DNA of 64,000 nt from Phycisphaerales bacterium (GCA_022446905.1 JAKVBT010000006.1:161782-225781), one strand, 5' to 3'; positions 11,068 to 21,760 are shown, numbered from the stretch's first letter. Translations and numbers: made by a program. Notes: generated by a model not told the origin, from the letters alone.

Positions 11068-11979
11068 ATGGCACAGGCTGCTGGTACAGGACCCGACACA
11101 TGGACCACCCGCACGCTTCTGGAGTGGATTGAAGGTCATCTGGCGAACAAGGAGGTTCAAGAGCCCTTGATTACCTCCCGGTGGCTCGTAGCACACGTGA
11201 TCGGGACAGACCCGATTCACCTCTACACCGATCTGGATCGGCCTGCGTCACCAGATGAACTCGGGCAATTGCGCTCACTTGTCCAGCGGGCAGCCCAGCA
11301 TGAACCTGTGCAGTACATGCTTGGTGAGGCGGGCTTTCTTGGGCGCCACTTCAGCGTGACTCCAGCAGTGCTTATCCCCCGAACCGCCACTGAGTTGCTG
11401 GTGCAGATCTTCGATACCTGGTGGCGTCATCTCGATCCAGAAATGCGGCCTGACCCAATTCACATTGCTGACATTGGCACAGGCAGTGGGTGCATCGCAA
11501 TCAGCGTCGCGTTGCAGCGGCCCGAAGCGATTGTGATTGCAGCTGACCTCCAGTCTGATGCACTTGAAGTCGCAGCTGCCAATGTCGAGCGTCATGGTGT
11601 GAGCGACCGGGTGACGCTGGTGACTGCTGATGCCTGTGCTGGCCTAGAGGGACGGGGCCAAAAAGGACGCTTTCACGCCATCCTCTCGAATCCGCCCTAC
11701 ATCGATGATCAGCGGTATGCGCAACTCGATCCCAACGTTCAGCAGCATGAGCCTGAGGTCGCCTTGCGCGGTGGGGCAGATGGCCTAGAGGTGGTCCGCC
11801 AAGTGATCGCCCAGGCTCCAGAACATCTCCTGCCCGGTGGACTGCTCGCTATTGAAGTCGACGATCATCACGCAGACACAGCACGGTCACTTCTTGAGCA
11901 GGCTGGCTTGCAGGACGCTCGCGTGGTGACCGATGAACATGGTGATGACCGCTTTGTTGTCGGATCTCAGGGTGACTGA
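11068..11979 (+). CDS. prmC: Release factor glutamine N5-methyltransferase
   Basis: Methylates the GGQ glutamine of peptide-chain release factors using SAM. The 303-residue product has an N-terminal helical domain (to about residue 85), PRTATELLV, the SAM-binding IADIGTGSGCIAI, and the catalytic NPPY motif (Asn208) that recognises glutamine. The ATG at 11068 is preferred over an in-frame GTG at 11050 because the TAGCCT box overlaps the latter. Unusually there is no prfA beside it. Its 3' end overlaps the convergent GAF-receiver gene by 13 bases. Confidence 0.93.
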   Translation: MAQAAGTGPDTWTTRTLLEWIEGHLANKEVQEPLITSRWLVAHVIGTDPIHLYTDLDRPASPDELGQLRSLVQRAAQHEPVQYMLGEAGFLGRHFSVTPAVLIPRTATELLVQIFDTWWRHLDPEMRPDPIHIADIGTGSGCIAISVALQRPEAIVIAADLQSDALEVAAANVERHGVSDRVTLVTADACAGLEGRGQKGRFHAILSNPPYIDDQRYAQLDPNVQQHEPEVALRGGADGLEVVRQVIAQAPEHLLPGGLLAIEVDDHHADTARSLLEQAGLQDARVVTDEHGDDRFVVGSQGD

Positions 11980-13442
11980 GTCGAATTGCACAGCAGTGCA
12001 TGCCGAATGGCTTCGATGAACTGATCAGTTCGGAACGGCTTGAGCAGAATGCCCTGTACGCCGTCGGCGCTGGCACGGACGATGGTGTGGTCTGGGTCGT
12101 AGCCAAAGCCAGTCATCAGCACAACTGGCACATCAGGCAACACCTCTCGAGCTTTTGTGAATACTTCGTAGCCGTTGGCATCAGGCAGTTTGATGTCAGA
12201 GAGAACCAAGTCGAACGCGCGGTTCTGACCAGCGGATTCAATGGCCTGAAACGCGTCGGTGCCACATGCGGCAGCGCAAACCGTGCAACCGATTTGTTCA
12301 AGGACCTGTGTGGTTTCAGTTCGGATCCGTTCTTCATCATCGACGACCAGCACCAGACTGCCCTGAAGTTCTGGATCAATCGTCAGTGATCGCAATTCGT
12401 GCTCCGCGTCAATGAGCGAGCGTGGCCCGCTGGCGCACGCATCAACTCGACTGCGAATCTCTGCCGCAACTGCGGCGACATGTTGTGCTTCATCGGTGCG
12501 TCCTTGGTCACGCAGCGTGACCGCCATCTGGTGCAACATGTTCAGAGGATCTTCGAGGCCGACCTCGATGCTGCGGGCGGCTTGCTCGCGTGTGGTTGTT
12601 CGTTCCACGACCAGCAGGTCGAGCATGTGCATAACACTAGCGACGTATTCACCAAAACGTTCAGCTGCGACCCGATCGTCGTCGTCAAAGACGCCAACGG
12701 TGTCGGACTCAATGTTAAATACACCTATCACCTGTTCATGCAGCATGAGCGGTACTGTCAAGCTGCTCATGGCATTGTCAAGACCCTCACGATAGAGAGC
12801 ATCTTGCCGGACATCAGCACAGACATAACTGCGACCGGTCGCGGCAACCCATCCAGAGATGCCGTTGCCAGTTTCAGATGCGTGAATAAACTCGCCTATA
12901 CGAAGTGGCGACAAGCTCTGCGAAATGACAAGCTCAAGTCGATCGCTTCCCGGACTGCGGAGCCGAATCTCGAAGTGGTCAAACTTCAAGTCGCGGCGCA
13001 CGCTGGTGACAATGCGCTGTTCCAACATGCGCAGCCGATCCGCGACTGTCATGTGACGGATCTCGTCGCGGTTAAAGTGCAGGAGCAATAGCCCAGCTGC
13101 TTCAACTGCTTCGAGTCGGAGTTGTCTGATGCGGTCCGCAGTTGTTTCTAAGAGAACGCAACAAGCAGTGCTTTCATCGAAGCGTCTGAGGATGACCTCC
13201 CAGTGGCGGCCACCGCCTTCCAAGTAGGTGCGACCAGTTTCATCACGCTGAGCACACCAGCGGCAACACTGTTCCTGCACGGTCTTGGGTAACTGAGAGA
13301 ATCGTGCATCAGTCCATACAAGACTGGCGTCATAGCCGATCAACGCCACAGCGTCACCGACCGCTTGCAGGGCTGACTGCATGTTGGAGCGGCCATCAGA
13401 CGAGTCCTGGCCGAAATCAGATGTTCTTGAATCCTGGTCCAT
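11967..13442 (-). CDS. GAF-domain protein with C-terminal receiver domain
   Basis: 491-residue cytosolic signalling protein. Residues ~20-120 look like a PAS-type segment. A GAF domain follows (~140-285, with ETGNGISGWVAATGRSYVCADV and GVFNIES). A short helical stretch (~290-345) sits where a histidine-kinase dimerisation domain would be, but it has no phospho-accepting H-box. A CheY-like receiver ends the protein (~368-485: VVDDEE, phospho-acceptor in LVLSDIKLPD, MTGF, LLKPFR). No ATPase domain is present, so it cannot phosphorylate itself and needs a partner kinase. Possible Shine-Dalgarno GAGGG lies six bases before the ATG. The output is unknown; divergent from the GldA-type cluster. Confidence 0.8.
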   Translation of the reverse strand: MDQDSRTSDFGQDSSDGRSNMQSALQAVGDAVALIGYDASLVWTDARFSQLPKTVQEQCCRWCAQRDETGRTYLEGGGRHWEVILRRFDESTACCVLLETTADRIRQLRLEAVEAAGLLLLHFNRDEIRHMTVADRLRMLEQRIVTSVRRDLKFDHFEIRLRSPGSDRLELVISQSLSPLRIGEFIHASETGNGISGWVAATGRSYVCADVRQDALYREGLDNAMSSLTVPLMLHEQVIGVFNIESDTVGVFDDDDRVAAERFGEYVASVMHMLDLLVVERTTTREQAARSIEVGLEDPLNMLHQMAVTLRDQGRTDEAQHVAAVAAEIRSRVDACASGPRSLIDAEHELRSLTIDPELQGSLVLVVDDEERIRTETTQVLEQIGCTVCAAACGTDAFQAIESAGQNRAFDLVLSDIKLPDANGYEVFTKAREVLPDVPVVLMTGFGYDPDHTIVRASADGVQGILLKPFRTDQFIEAIRHALLCNSTQSP

Positions 13443-13574
13443 GTCGGACCCTCAACTGCACTACCGTGTGGGAAGCGTACTCCATCATGGGGTTCTCGCA
13501 AGCTATTCGTCTTGACAGAGTGGCCAAGGGACGAAACCATCACGGCCCACGACCCGGTTCTCTGGAGTTGATTC

Positions 13575-14486
13575 TTGATTGAAGCTGACCATCTGACCAG
13601 ACGTTTTGGCGACCTGATGGCGGTCGAGGATGTGTCTATGGAGATCCCTCGCGGCCAGATTGCCGGTTTTCTCGGTCCTAATGGGGCTGGAAAGACCACT
13701 TGCATGCGCATGCTCTGTGGAGTGCTCTCGCCCACGGGTGGGCGTGCACGAATTGATGGTCATGACATGGCAGATCCACAATCGCCTGGTCGGCGTTTGC
13801 TGGGTTGGCTTCCAGAGGGTGCTCCGGCTAGGGATGAACTGCGAGTGGCCGAGTATCTGAAGTATCACGCGGCCCTCTGGGGGGGCGTGCCGGCAGGTCG
13901 GATCGGCCAGATGATGGAGCGTTGTGATATCGGGGATGTCCAGGGACGTCTGGTCGGTCAGTTGTCTCGCGGATACCGCCAGCGCGTGGGGTTGGCTGCA
14001 GCCATGCTGCATGATCCACCAGCGTTGATCCTCGATGAGCCAGGAACGGGTCTAGATCCCATGCAGCAGCAGACATTTCAGGCTTTGCTCAAAGACCTGT
14101 CTGCAGATCGGGCCATTCTCCTTTCCACCCATCAACTCTCAGAAGCAGCAGCAGTCTGTGATGTGCTGCATGTGATGGTCGGTGGCCGGATCCAAGCGGC
14201 TCGGCGGGTCGATCACGCCGGAGACTCGGGGCAGATCATCGTGGAGGCACGCGGAATTGATCTAGACGCCTGTCTCAAGACGGTTGGATCCATTCAGGGT
14301 GTGCATGTGGAGTCAGTCACACCCCCATGGCAGCAGGCCAAGTGTGAAACTGCAGATCCGGAGGATGCCATGATGGCTATTGCGGAAGCAGTGGCCACAG
14401 CGGGAGGCGTGATCCGCCGACTCGCTATGGAAGAGCATGGCTTGGACCAGTGGGTGCACCAGGCGCTTGAAGGGCGGCAGTCATGA
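13575..14486 (+). CDS. GldA-type ABC transporter ATP-binding protein
   Basis: 303-residue ATPase subunit of an ABC-2 family exporter. It has Walker A GPNGAGKTT, the ABC signature in the form LSRGYRQRVGLAAA, Walker B LILDEPGTGLDP and a switch histidine in STHQLSEA. The start is TTG at 13575, supported by GGAG seven bases upstream. The next gene begins four bases before its stop. With the fused membrane subunit downstream this matches the GldA/GldF/GldG systems first linked to gliding in Bacteroidetes; in planctomycete-like genomes the substrate is unknown. Confidence 0.88.
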   Translation: MIEADHLTRRFGDLMAVEDVSMEIPRGQIAGFLGPNGAGKTTCMRMLCGVLSPTGGRARIDGHDMADPQSPGRRLLGWLPEGAPARDELRVAEYLKYHAALWGGVPAGRIGQMMERCDIGDVQGRLVGQLSRGYRQRVGLAAAMLHDPPALILDEPGTGLDPMQQQTFQALLKDLSADRAILLSTHQLSEAAAVCDVLHVMVGGRIQAARRVDHAGDSGQIIVEARGIDLDACLKTVGSIQGVHVESVTPPWQQAKCETADPEDAMMAIAEAVATAGGVIRRLAMEEHGLDQWVHQALEGRQS

Positions 14487-17173
14487 AGGCGGTGTGGGCC
14501 ATCGCATGGACACAGTGGCGTGCCTTCTACTTGGCCCCAGCCGGGTGGATTGTGCCGGCGCTTTTTCTTGCGGGTTCAGGCCTGGTCTTTATGCAATCTG
14601 TTTTTCGTAGTGGTCAGCCCGCAGAACTCGGACCCGTGTTCGGATTCAATGCCCTCTTTTTGATGGTGGCCGCGCCGGCGGTCACGATGGCTGCCATCTG
14701 TCAGGAACGACATCGTGGGACACTGGCTTTGGTGCAGTCTTCGCCAGTGGGGCCATGGCGTGTGGCATGTGGAAAGTGGCTGGGTTGTCTTGGTGTGCTG
14801 CTTGTGCTGCTGCTGCCCACACTCATGCAGGTTGGTTTGCTGGAAGTCTTCGGGCGTCCAGATATGGGGGCGATCGCGGCTGGATACTTAGGCCTGATCT
14901 TGTTGTGTGGCGCGCTGGTTGCTACGGGTCTTGCAGTGTCTGCGGTTGCAGGAAGCCAAGCAGTGGCTTTTTTGGTGACCTGTCTTGGGTGGATTGGCCT
15001 GGCAGTCATTCTGGAGGTTGCGCTGCCCACCGTACTCGGGCCGACATGGCGTGCCGCACTGGGTGAGGCAGATCCACTGCGACGCTTGCAGGACTTTTCT
15101 TCGGGGCTGCTTGACTCAGCCAATGTCATCTACTTCCTATCGATCATTTTCGCCTTTGTTGTTGGCGCGGCGTTGTTGTTACGCACAGATGGCCGACTGG
15201 CAGGGCGTGTGATTTGGTGGGCTGGACTGGTAACAGCGCTGATCGCCGTGAATGTTCTCGTGATGTCTCCGTCCTGGCGATGGCGCATTGATGCCACCAA
15301 GTCACGGGCCTATTCGCTGAGTCCACGAACGCTGGCCATGATGGAAACGCTTGAAGGGGACTGGCGGATCACGATGGCGCTTGCAGAAGATCAAAGTGAG
15401 CCAGCCATGCTTCGCCAAGTCGACGAGGTGCTTGGCCGCTTTGAGGCAGCGTCGCCATCGATCATGGCCCGTCGGATTGATCCGACCCGTCCTGATCAGT
15501 TGATGGACTGGGAGGCGTTGCTGCTGGAACTGGACCGGGGCCAAGAAACAGAGTTGGGTGTGTGGCAGTCAGCTATTGACTCAGCGCGCGCCAGCTTTGC
15601 AGATCTCATTGGCTTTGCTGGAGCAGCAGCGGGGCCGTGGCGTGCATTGCAGCGTGACGGCATGCGGCCACTCCAATCACAGGCTGCCGCCATGGCGATC
15701 CTTGCTGCGCAGGGCGATCAAGTTCTTGACGCGGTGGATGCAGCCTTGGAGACAGCACCACATCAGCCACTTGCAGACTTGGAAGCAGCGCGGGCGATTT
15801 TGCAACAAGGTCTCTCGTCGTGGGCAGTACAGTTGGATGGGGCCAGTCGCCTGGTGTCGACCTTCGAAACTGGATTGCCTCCAGGGGCGGATCACCAGGC
15901 CTGCCAAGATATGGCGGCACGACTAGCACTCGATGCTGATCGTCTGGCTCGACTGGAGCCGTTGCCCCGCGCAGCACTGGGTCGACGGTTGGCCGAGGGG
16001 GAGGCTGCTGTGGTCTCTGGTCCGATGGGCGCCCATGTCATCCCAGCATCTCAGATTGTGCCAAGGCGTTTACAAACAGCCCGTGATGGTCAGATCAGCT
16101 TTGATCAGCGGTTCCGAGGGGAGCAGATCATCAGTGCGGCCATTCGCAGCCTGCTTGACCAGGCGCAGCCTCGTGTGGTGTTTGTTCATGACGGTGATGA
16201 ATCGATGCTTCAAGGGGGGCAGGATCAGATTGACGTCGCTGGTGTGGCCGACATGTTGCGGGCCTCTCGTATTGCGGTTGATCAGTGGCAACCACACCGT
16301 GACCCGCAACCACCAGAATGGAGTCATGGGCCGACCTCATGGGTTGTGGTTCCCCCTATGCGCCGAAGTGGACCAGGGGGCTCCGCTGGCGAGTCATCGC
16401 TCCGGCGTGCCACGCAACGCTTGATTGATCAAGGTGAAGGGGTACTGGTCAACCTCTATCCCAGTCCAGCGTCAGCCTTGGGGCAACCTGATCCATGGGC
16501 AACGATGCTGGCAGCCTATGGCATTGAAGTAGACACGGCACAGGTCCTGTTGCGTGATGTGCCTGAGATTGATGCGCCATTGTCGGCCATGGAATTGGCC
16601 GACTTTCCTGAGGACCATGCAGTGGCAGCTGCAATGCACGGGCAATCCCTTTTGCTTCCATTGGCGATGCCTATGAGTGTCGTGCCGGCACAGGGTGCAA
16701 CCCCATTGGCACAGGTTGCGGCGACACCAGACCTGTGGATTGAGCCGAATTGGCGGGCTTTGGTCAGTGTCGATCCTCGTCTTCGCCGACGTGTTCCTAC
16801 CTTTGATGCGGCCAAGGTGCCCAGTGGCCCAGTCACTGTGATGGCAGCTACGAAGACGCATGCTGGTGGTCGACTTCTGGTCGTTGGTAGTGGTAATTGG
16901 CTTCGTACAGCGGTGGCCGACGCCGCTGTAGCCGCCGGAGGTGACCGTGTGGCATTGGCCCACCCAGGAAATCATGAGTTGATGATGGTTGCGACGAGTT
17001 GGTTGGCAGGCCTGGACGATCGGCTGGCACGCGGGGCACTGAGTCAAGAAGTGGGGCGAATTGGCAGTCTGTCAGGCAGTGTGCGACAAGGATGGGGCTG
17101 GGTGCTCCTTGGTGGGTGGCCTGCGGCGTCTTTGGCGCTTGGCTGGGCTGTGTGGTTCAGGAGGCGTGCCTGA
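14483..17173 (+). CDS. Fused GldF-type permease and GldG-type auxiliary protein
   Basis: 896 residues. The first ~260 form an ABC-2 permease with about six membrane segments (for example IVPALFLAGSGLVFM, LGVLLVLLLPTLM, AVAFLVTCLGWIGL). After a further helix at ~250-270, a long extracytoplasmic domain begins with the GldG-like WRWRIDATKSRAYSLSPRT and ends near residue 865, followed by one C-terminal membrane helix (WVLLGGWPAASLALGWAV) and RRRA. GldF and GldG are separate genes in Flavobacterium, so this is a fusion. Overlaps of four bases upstream and one base (TGATG) downstream suggest a tightly coupled operon. Confidence 0.85.
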   Translation: MKAVWAIAWTQWRAFYLAPAGWIVPALFLAGSGLVFMQSVFRSGQPAELGPVFGFNALFLMVAAPAVTMAAICQERHRGTLALVQSSPVGPWRVACGKWLGCLGVLLVLLLPTLMQVGLLEVFGRPDMGAIAAGYLGLILLCGALVATGLAVSAVAGSQAVAFLVTCLGWIGLAVILEVALPTVLGPTWRAALGEADPLRRLQDFSSGLLDSANVIYFLSIIFAFVVGAALLLRTDGRLAGRVIWWAGLVTALIAVNVLVMSPSWRWRIDATKSRAYSLSPRTLAMMETLEGDWRITMALAEDQSEPAMLRQVDEVLGRFEAASPSIMARRIDPTRPDQLMDWEALLLELDRGQETELGVWQSAIDSARASFADLIGFAGAAAGPWRALQRDGMRPLQSQAAAMAILAAQGDQVLDAVDAALETAPHQPLADLEAARAILQQGLSSWAVQLDGASRLVSTFETGLPPGADHQACQDMAARLALDADRLARLEPLPRAALGRRLAEGEAAVVSGPMGAHVIPASQIVPRRLQTARDGQISFDQRFRGEQIISAAIRSLLDQAQPRVVFVHDGDESMLQGGQDQIDVAGVADMLRASRIAVDQWQPHRDPQPPEWSHGPTSWVVVPPMRRSGPGGSAGESSLRRATQRLIDQGEGVLVNLYPSPASALGQPDPWATMLAAYGIEVDTAQVLLRDVPEIDAPLSAMELADFPEDHAVAAAMHGQSLLLPLAMPMSVVPAQGATPLAQVAATPDLWIEPNWRALVSVDPRLRRRVPTFDAAKVPSGPVTVMAATKTHAGGRLLVVGSGNWLRTAVADAAVAAGGDRVALAHPGNHELMMVATSWLAGLDDRLARGALSQEVGRIGSLSGSVRQGWGWVLLGGWPAASLALGWAVWFRRRA

Positions 17174-18522
17174 TGCGGGTCTCCCAAATTCTGTGGATGT
17201 GGGTCGTGGCGTTACTGCTTGGTGTGGCCGCTTGGCAGTGGGGTCCGTCTTGGACGTCAGGTCAATCGAACGTTCAGACGATTAGCTTTGTGGGTTCAGA
17301 TCTCTCACATGTTGCGGAAGTCACTGCCTTGGTGTTGGAACGTGATGGTGAGCATTGGCGTTTTGAGCGTGAAGCTGACGGATGGTGGCAGGTAGAGCCA
17401 TTTCAGCATCGCATGCATGCGGATTTGCTCATGAACTTGGCCGCAGTGGCATTGGAGATTGAAGTCTTCGATGTGGCAGATGACCGAGTCGATGTTGATC
17501 CTGCCCGCTTAGGGCTCGACCCGCCGCTGGCCGCGCTGACCCTGTCAACTCCAGACACCAGCACCACACTTCATTTAGGTCGTCGTGGGCTCGCGGGTCG
17601 TGCCTGGGCAAAGCGGGGACATGAGGGGCCTGTCTTTGTAGTCGATTCAACCTTGCATGATGCATTGCTGTTGGAACACCCAGCGTCGTGGCGTGACCTG
17701 CGGTTCTATCCCGGTCTGTCAGTTGATGCGACACGCCTTGAACGCACGGTTCAGGGGGAGTCGATGGTGTTGGAAAGACAAGGTCGTGATTGGCAGATCA
17801 CCGCACCGATCAACACGCGGGCGGATGCTGAGGCGACATCAGAACATCTTGTGGCATTGGCTTCCGCGTCCGGTGAGACCGTGTTGATGGATCAGCCTGA
17901 TGATCCCGCTGCTTTTGGATTGGATCCTGCTGTTGCCCGAATTGAAGTCACCACTGTTGATGGCACTCGGACCTTATTGGTGGGGGATGTCATTGCGGGA
18001 TCTGATCAGGCGCGATATGCCATGGTGGAGGGCGCACCATCCGTGGTACGCATGGGAGCGCGTGATGTTGCGCGTCTTCTGGGTGATCCCATGGGCCTCG
18101 TTGAGCGATCTGGGACTGATGTCACTCCGATGGATGTGCACCAAATTACGATTGCGCAGGATGGCAAGCAACTGGTGCTGGAACGCTCACTCGATCGTTG
18201 GCTGGCTGGCGATCTGGATGGGGCGGTGGCGTCAACGGATGTGGTCGACAGTCTTCTTGGTTTGCTGACTCAGTCACTGGCGACTGAACTGCTCCTGGTC
18301 AAGCAGTACCCCAGCGACTTGGAGGTGGCCGTCATCACCCTGAGTGATCGCAAAGGTGGGCCTATTGATACCGTGCGGCTACTTCGTGAACTTCCTCCCC
18401 CAGACGGGCAAGGCCGTTGGGCGATGGAGAATGGAGATGGTGTGTTGCGGGTGCTGCCGGAGGGGACTCAGTGGCCGCTGTCGCCGGAATCCTTTGGGTT
18501 GCTCACTGGTTCGACCAGATAG
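17173..18522 (+). CDS. DUF4340-type membrane-anchored protein
   Basis: 449 residues with an N-terminal membrane anchor (ILWMWVVALLLGVAAWQW) and a periplasmic portion matching the DUF4340 pattern: repeated blocks of 'hydrophobic-W...W.I..P....AD......L..L' (around residues 55-90 and again 200-235) each followed by 'LGLDPP' or 'FGLDPA'. The ATG at 17173 overlaps the preceding TGA by one base. Such proteins commonly accompany GldA/GldFG sets, so it is probably a third exporter component. Its last 55 bases overlap the convergent ribD. Confidence 0.75.
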   Translation: MRVSQILWMWVVALLLGVAAWQWGPSWTSGQSNVQTISFVGSDLSHVAEVTALVLERDGEHWRFEREADGWWQVEPFQHRMHADLLMNLAAVALEIEVFDVADDRVDVDPARLGLDPPLAALTLSTPDTSTTLHLGRRGLAGRAWAKRGHEGPVFVVDSTLHDALLLEHPASWRDLRFYPGLSVDATRLERTVQGESMVLERQGRDWQITAPINTRADAEATSEHLVALASASGETVLMDQPDDPAAFGLDPAVARIEVTTVDGTRTLLVGDVIAGSDQARYAMVEGAPSVVRMGARDVARLLGDPMGLVERSGTDVTPMDVHQITIAQDGKQLVLERSLDRWLAGDLDGAVASTDVVDSLLGLLTQSLATELLLVKQYPSDLEVAVITLSDRKGGPIDTVRLLRELPPPDGQGRWAMENGDGVLRVLPEGTQWPLSPESFGLLTGSTR

Positions 18523-19631
18523 CGAAGGAGCACATCATCATCGCGGCGATGCATTGAGCACAATTCAAGTCGGGTAGCTTGGATCACGCGCAGTGGTGAG
18601 CGTCCTCGGAGTGGTGGGATGGCCTCTTGGTCACCCATGAGCAGTGGGGAAGCAAAGACAGCCAATTCACGAACCAGATCTTCCTTGACCAGGTAGCGCA
18701 TGAGTCCCGGTCCACACTCCACCATCACATTGGTGAGATCGTGACGTGCGGCAAGCGTCTTGAGTGCTGGCCGAAGTGGAACGACGTCCTGTTCAGCTGC
18801 TTGTGTGAGCACCTCGACGCCACGCGACTCCAATGCGGCACGGCGTGAGGTATCCGCGGTGGGACTGGCAACAACTGAGAGCGGTGCATCAGGCAGGGTG
18901 TCAATCAGATTGCTATCGAGAGGAAGTTGGAGATCGGGATCAATGACGATGCGACGAGCTGAACGACGAAGTCGAACATGTCTGGCCGTCAATTGTGGGT
19001 CGTCAGCAAGCACAGTGCCAATGCCTGTCATGATGGCGTCCACGCGTCCGCGATGACGATGTACCAAAGCGCGACTTCGACCTGACGAAATCCACTGGCT
19101 GTCACCTGTTCGCGTGGCAATCGCTCCATCAAGCGTCTGTGCCCATTTGGCGATCAGCCAGGGCAGGCCGGTATCTAGCCGATAGCGGAAAGGCGCGGTG
19201 AGTAGATCGCTAGCACGATGATTCACTAAATCAACCCGAATGTTCGCCTGCTCAAGTGCGGCGACCCCGTCACCTGACAGTACATGCGAATCGAGGCATC
19301 CCACAACCACCCGTGCAATCCCTGCATCGACAATGGCTGAGGTACAGGGTGGAGTGCGGCCTGTGTGGTGGCATGGCTCTAGTGTGACATACAGCGTGCC
19401 CCCTCTTGCACGATCGCCCGCTTGCTGCAAGGCATTGACTTCTGCATGGGGGCCACCGCATTCTCGATGAAAGCCGGCAGATAGAAAGGCGCCATCTGCA
19501 TCGAGCACAATGCACCCAACAAGCGGGTTGGGGGCAACATGACCGTATCCACGCACCGCCAAGGCCGCTGCTCGATCAAGCCAGAAGCGATCGAGGGTCG
19601 GCACACGGGGCGGTGTCTGAAGTGGACTCAC
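18468..19631 (-). CDS. ribD: Bifunctional riboflavin deaminase-reductase
   Basis: Carries out steps two and three of riboflavin synthesis (pyrimidine deamination, then ribosyl reduction). 387 residues: N-terminal zinc deaminase with PNPLVGC, HAEVNAL (His62, Glu64) and [11 protein letters not shown] (Cys86, Cys95), and C-terminal reductase (from ~160) with [19 protein letters not shown]. It starts at an ATG overlapping the fusA stop by four bases, so it is translationally coupled to EF-G. No other rib genes are here. The 3' end overlaps the DUF4340 gene by 55 bases tail to tail. Confidence 0.94.
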   Translation of the reverse strand: MSPLQTPPRVPTLDRFWLDRAAALAVRGYGHVAPNPLVGCIVLDADGAFLSAGFHRECGGPHAEVNALQQAGDRARGGTLYVTLEPCHHTGRTPPCTSAIVDAGIARVVVGCLDSHVLSGDGVAALEQANIRVDLVNHRASDLLTAPFRYRLDTGLPWLIAKWAQTLDGAIATRTGDSQWISSGRSRALVHRHRGRVDAIMTGIGTVLADDPQLTARHVRLRRSARRIVIDPDLQLPLDSNLIDTLPDAPLSVVASPTADTSRRAALESRGVEVLTQAAEQDVVPLRPALKTLAARHDLTNVMVECGPGLMRYLVKEDLVRELAVFASPLLMGDQEAIPPLRGRSPLRVIQATRLELCSMHRRDDDVLLRYLVEPVSNPKDSGDSGH

Positions 19632-21742
19632 GAGTGCTGCAAAACCTCGTCACTGAGATTGGTGGGCATGACACGATATTCGGCGGGCTCCATAGTGGAA
19701 CTCGCTCGGCCCTGGGTCATACCACGAAGCACAGTGGTGTATCCAAACATTTCCGAAAGGGGAACTTCGCACGTGATGATGCGGGCATTCCCGCGCATTT
19801 CAGATTCCACCACGTGTCCACGACGGCTCGAGATGTCGCCGGTGACAGAACCAAAGAAGTCCTCAGGGGTCGTAATGGTCACGAGCATAATTGGCTCAAG
19901 CAGTGCCAGACCAGCCTGCGTGCACGCCTGTCGGAATGCCAGACTTCCGGCTTGTTCAAATGCGACCTGACTGGAATCGACATCGTGATAGGAGCCATCA
20001 ACCAGTTCGACCATGACATTGACCATCGGATAGCCACCAAGGATTCCAGACATCGCAGCGCTGCGGGCACCAGATTCCACTGAGGGAATGTACTCGCGGG
20101 GAATCGCACCTTGGGTGATCGAATCCTTGAAGGCCATGCCATCCTTGTACTTGAGTTCCATGTCGATGGCTTCTGCTTCAGTACAGGGACGGACATTGAC
20201 GATGGCATCGCCATACTGACCACGGCCACCAGTCTGCTTGACAAACTTGCCGCGGACACCTTCGGCCGGACCAACGATGGTCTCGCGGTACGACACCCGT
20301 GGTGTACCGATATTGACGCCGATGTTGAGATCGCGCACCAACTTGTTTTTGACGATCTCAAGGTGGAGTTCGCCCATGCCTGAGATGATGGTCTCGCCGG
20401 TTTCCTCGTTGTATCGGGCACGGAAGGAGGGATCCTCGCGTGTGATCGTGCTTAGCGCTTCAGACAACTTCTTTTTGTCTTCAGTCGTCTTGGGTTCAAT
20501 GGACATGGAGATCACCGGCTCTGGGAACTCCATGCGTTCCAGCACGATGGGATCATTGGTGTCGCACAGAGTGTCACCAGTCATACTGTTCTTCAGTCCG
20601 ATCAAAGCGACAATCATGCCAGCTTCGGCCTGATCCAGTGCCTCGCGATCCTTGGCATGCATCTCGTAGATGCGGGAGATATTTTCCTTGCGGCCATTGC
20701 CGGGATTGAGCACCCGAGAACCCTTCGGGAGCACGCCGGAATAGATGCGTGCATATGTCAAGTCGCCGTGCGTATCAGCGACCACTTTGAACACCAATGC
20801 AGAGAAGGGTTCATCCACACTGCTCTGTCGATTCATTTTCTTGTCGTCATCACGAGGGTCACAGCCCTCGACCGCCGGGACCTCGGTGGGGTCCGGCAGG
20901 TAATCAATGACCGCATTGAGTAGTCGCTGAATGCCAATATTGCGTAGCGCAGCGCCGCACAGCGTTGGTACACAGGCGTGGCTAAGTGTGCCCTTCCGAA
21001 TGGCAGCCATAATCTCATCTGAAGTGATGGAGTGCTCATCTTCGATGTACTTCTCGGTGAGCGTGTCGTCGAGCTCAGCTGCTTTCTCGATCAGATCGTG
21101 TCGCCAGAGTTCTGCCATATCCTGCATATCTTCTGGGATGTCACGCTGTTCAACGACGGCACCAAGTTCTCCACTGTCGAAGTAGTAGGCCTTCATTTCG
21201 ATCAGATCAACAAGCCCCTCAAAAGTGTCGCCGTCACCGATGGGAATTTGCAGCGCGATTGGATTGGCTCCAAGGCGTTCTCGGATGGTGTTAAATGAGA
21301 ACTCAAAGTTGGCGCCGATCTTGTCCATCTTGTTGATGAAGCACATGCGAGGCACGTTGTATCGCTCAGCCTGTCGCCAGACGGTCTCACTCTGAGCTTC
21401 CACACCTTCCTTGGCATCAAAGACGGCAACAGCACCATCAAGCACACGCATGGATCGCTCGACTTCAATCGTGAAGTCAACGTGTCCTGGGGTGTCAATC
21501 AGATTGACGGTGTATGTCTTGCCATGGTGATCCCAGGGGCAGGTGGTTGCGGCCGACTGAATGGTGATGCCACGCTGCTGTTCTTCCTCAAGGAAGTCCA
21601 TCGTGGCAGTGCCTTCGTGCACTTCACCGAGCTTGTAGTTCTTGCCGGTGTAATACAGGACGCGTTCAGTAACGGTGGTCTTGCCCGCGTCGATGTGGGC
21701 GCAAATGCCGATGTTGCGTACGAGTGTCAGATCGGTAGCCAT
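19628..21742 (-). CDS. fusA: Translation elongation factor G
   Basis: GTPase that translocates the ribosome; 704 residues, normal length. G1 [10 protein letters not shown]3 DTPGHVD and G4 NKMD are intact, and domains II-V follow with typical blocks ([32 protein letters not shown]). The start at 21742 ([12 protein letters not shown]) is the standard EF-G N-terminus; the frame stays open to an ATG at 21943, but that stretch is explained by stem-loops and lacks a Shine-Dalgarno sequence. A promoter at 22020-22048 and a ~270-base structured leader precede it. No rpsL, rpsG or tuf is near, so this is outside the usual str operon. Confidence 0.95.
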   Translation of the reverse strand: MATDLTLVRNIGICAHIDAGKTTVTERVLYYTGKNYKLGEVHEGTATMDFLEEEQQRGITIQSAATTCPWDHHGKTYTVNLIDTPGHVDFTIEVERSMRVLDGAVAVFDAKEGVEAQSETVWRQAERYNVPRMCFINKMDKIGANFEFSFNTIRERLGANPIALQIPIGDGDTFEGLVDLIEMKAYYFDSGELGAVVEQRDIPEDMQDMAELWRHDLIEKAAELDDTLTEKYIEDEHSITSDEIMAAIRKGTLSHACVPTLCGAALRNIGIQRLLNAVIDYLPDPTEVPAVEGCDPRDDDKKMNRQSSVDEPFSALVFKVVADTHGDLTYARIYSGVLPKGSRVLNPGNGRKENISRIYEMHAKDREALDQAEAGMIVALIGLKNSMTGDTLCDTNDPIVLERMEFPEPVISMSIEPKTTEDKKKLSEALSTITREDPSFRARYNEETGETIISGMGELHLEIVKNKLVRDLNIGVNIGTPRVSYRETIVGPAEGVRGKFVKQTGGRGQYGDAIVNVRPCTEAEAIDMELKYKDGMAFKDSITQGAIPREYIPSVESGARSAAMSGILGGYPMVNVMVELVDGSYHDVDSSQVAFEQAGSLAFRQACTQAGLALLEPIMLVTITTPEDFFGSVTGDISSRRGHVVESEMRGNARIITCEVPLSEMFGYTTVLRGMTQGRASSTMEPAEYRVMPTNLSDEVLQHS

Positions 21743-21760
21743 TGGTCTGCTCTCTAGGTC

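Noticed and set aside
13512..13517. TTGACA as a -35 box for the GldA-type gene
   Set aside because: No -10-like hexamer lies 15-19 bases downstream.
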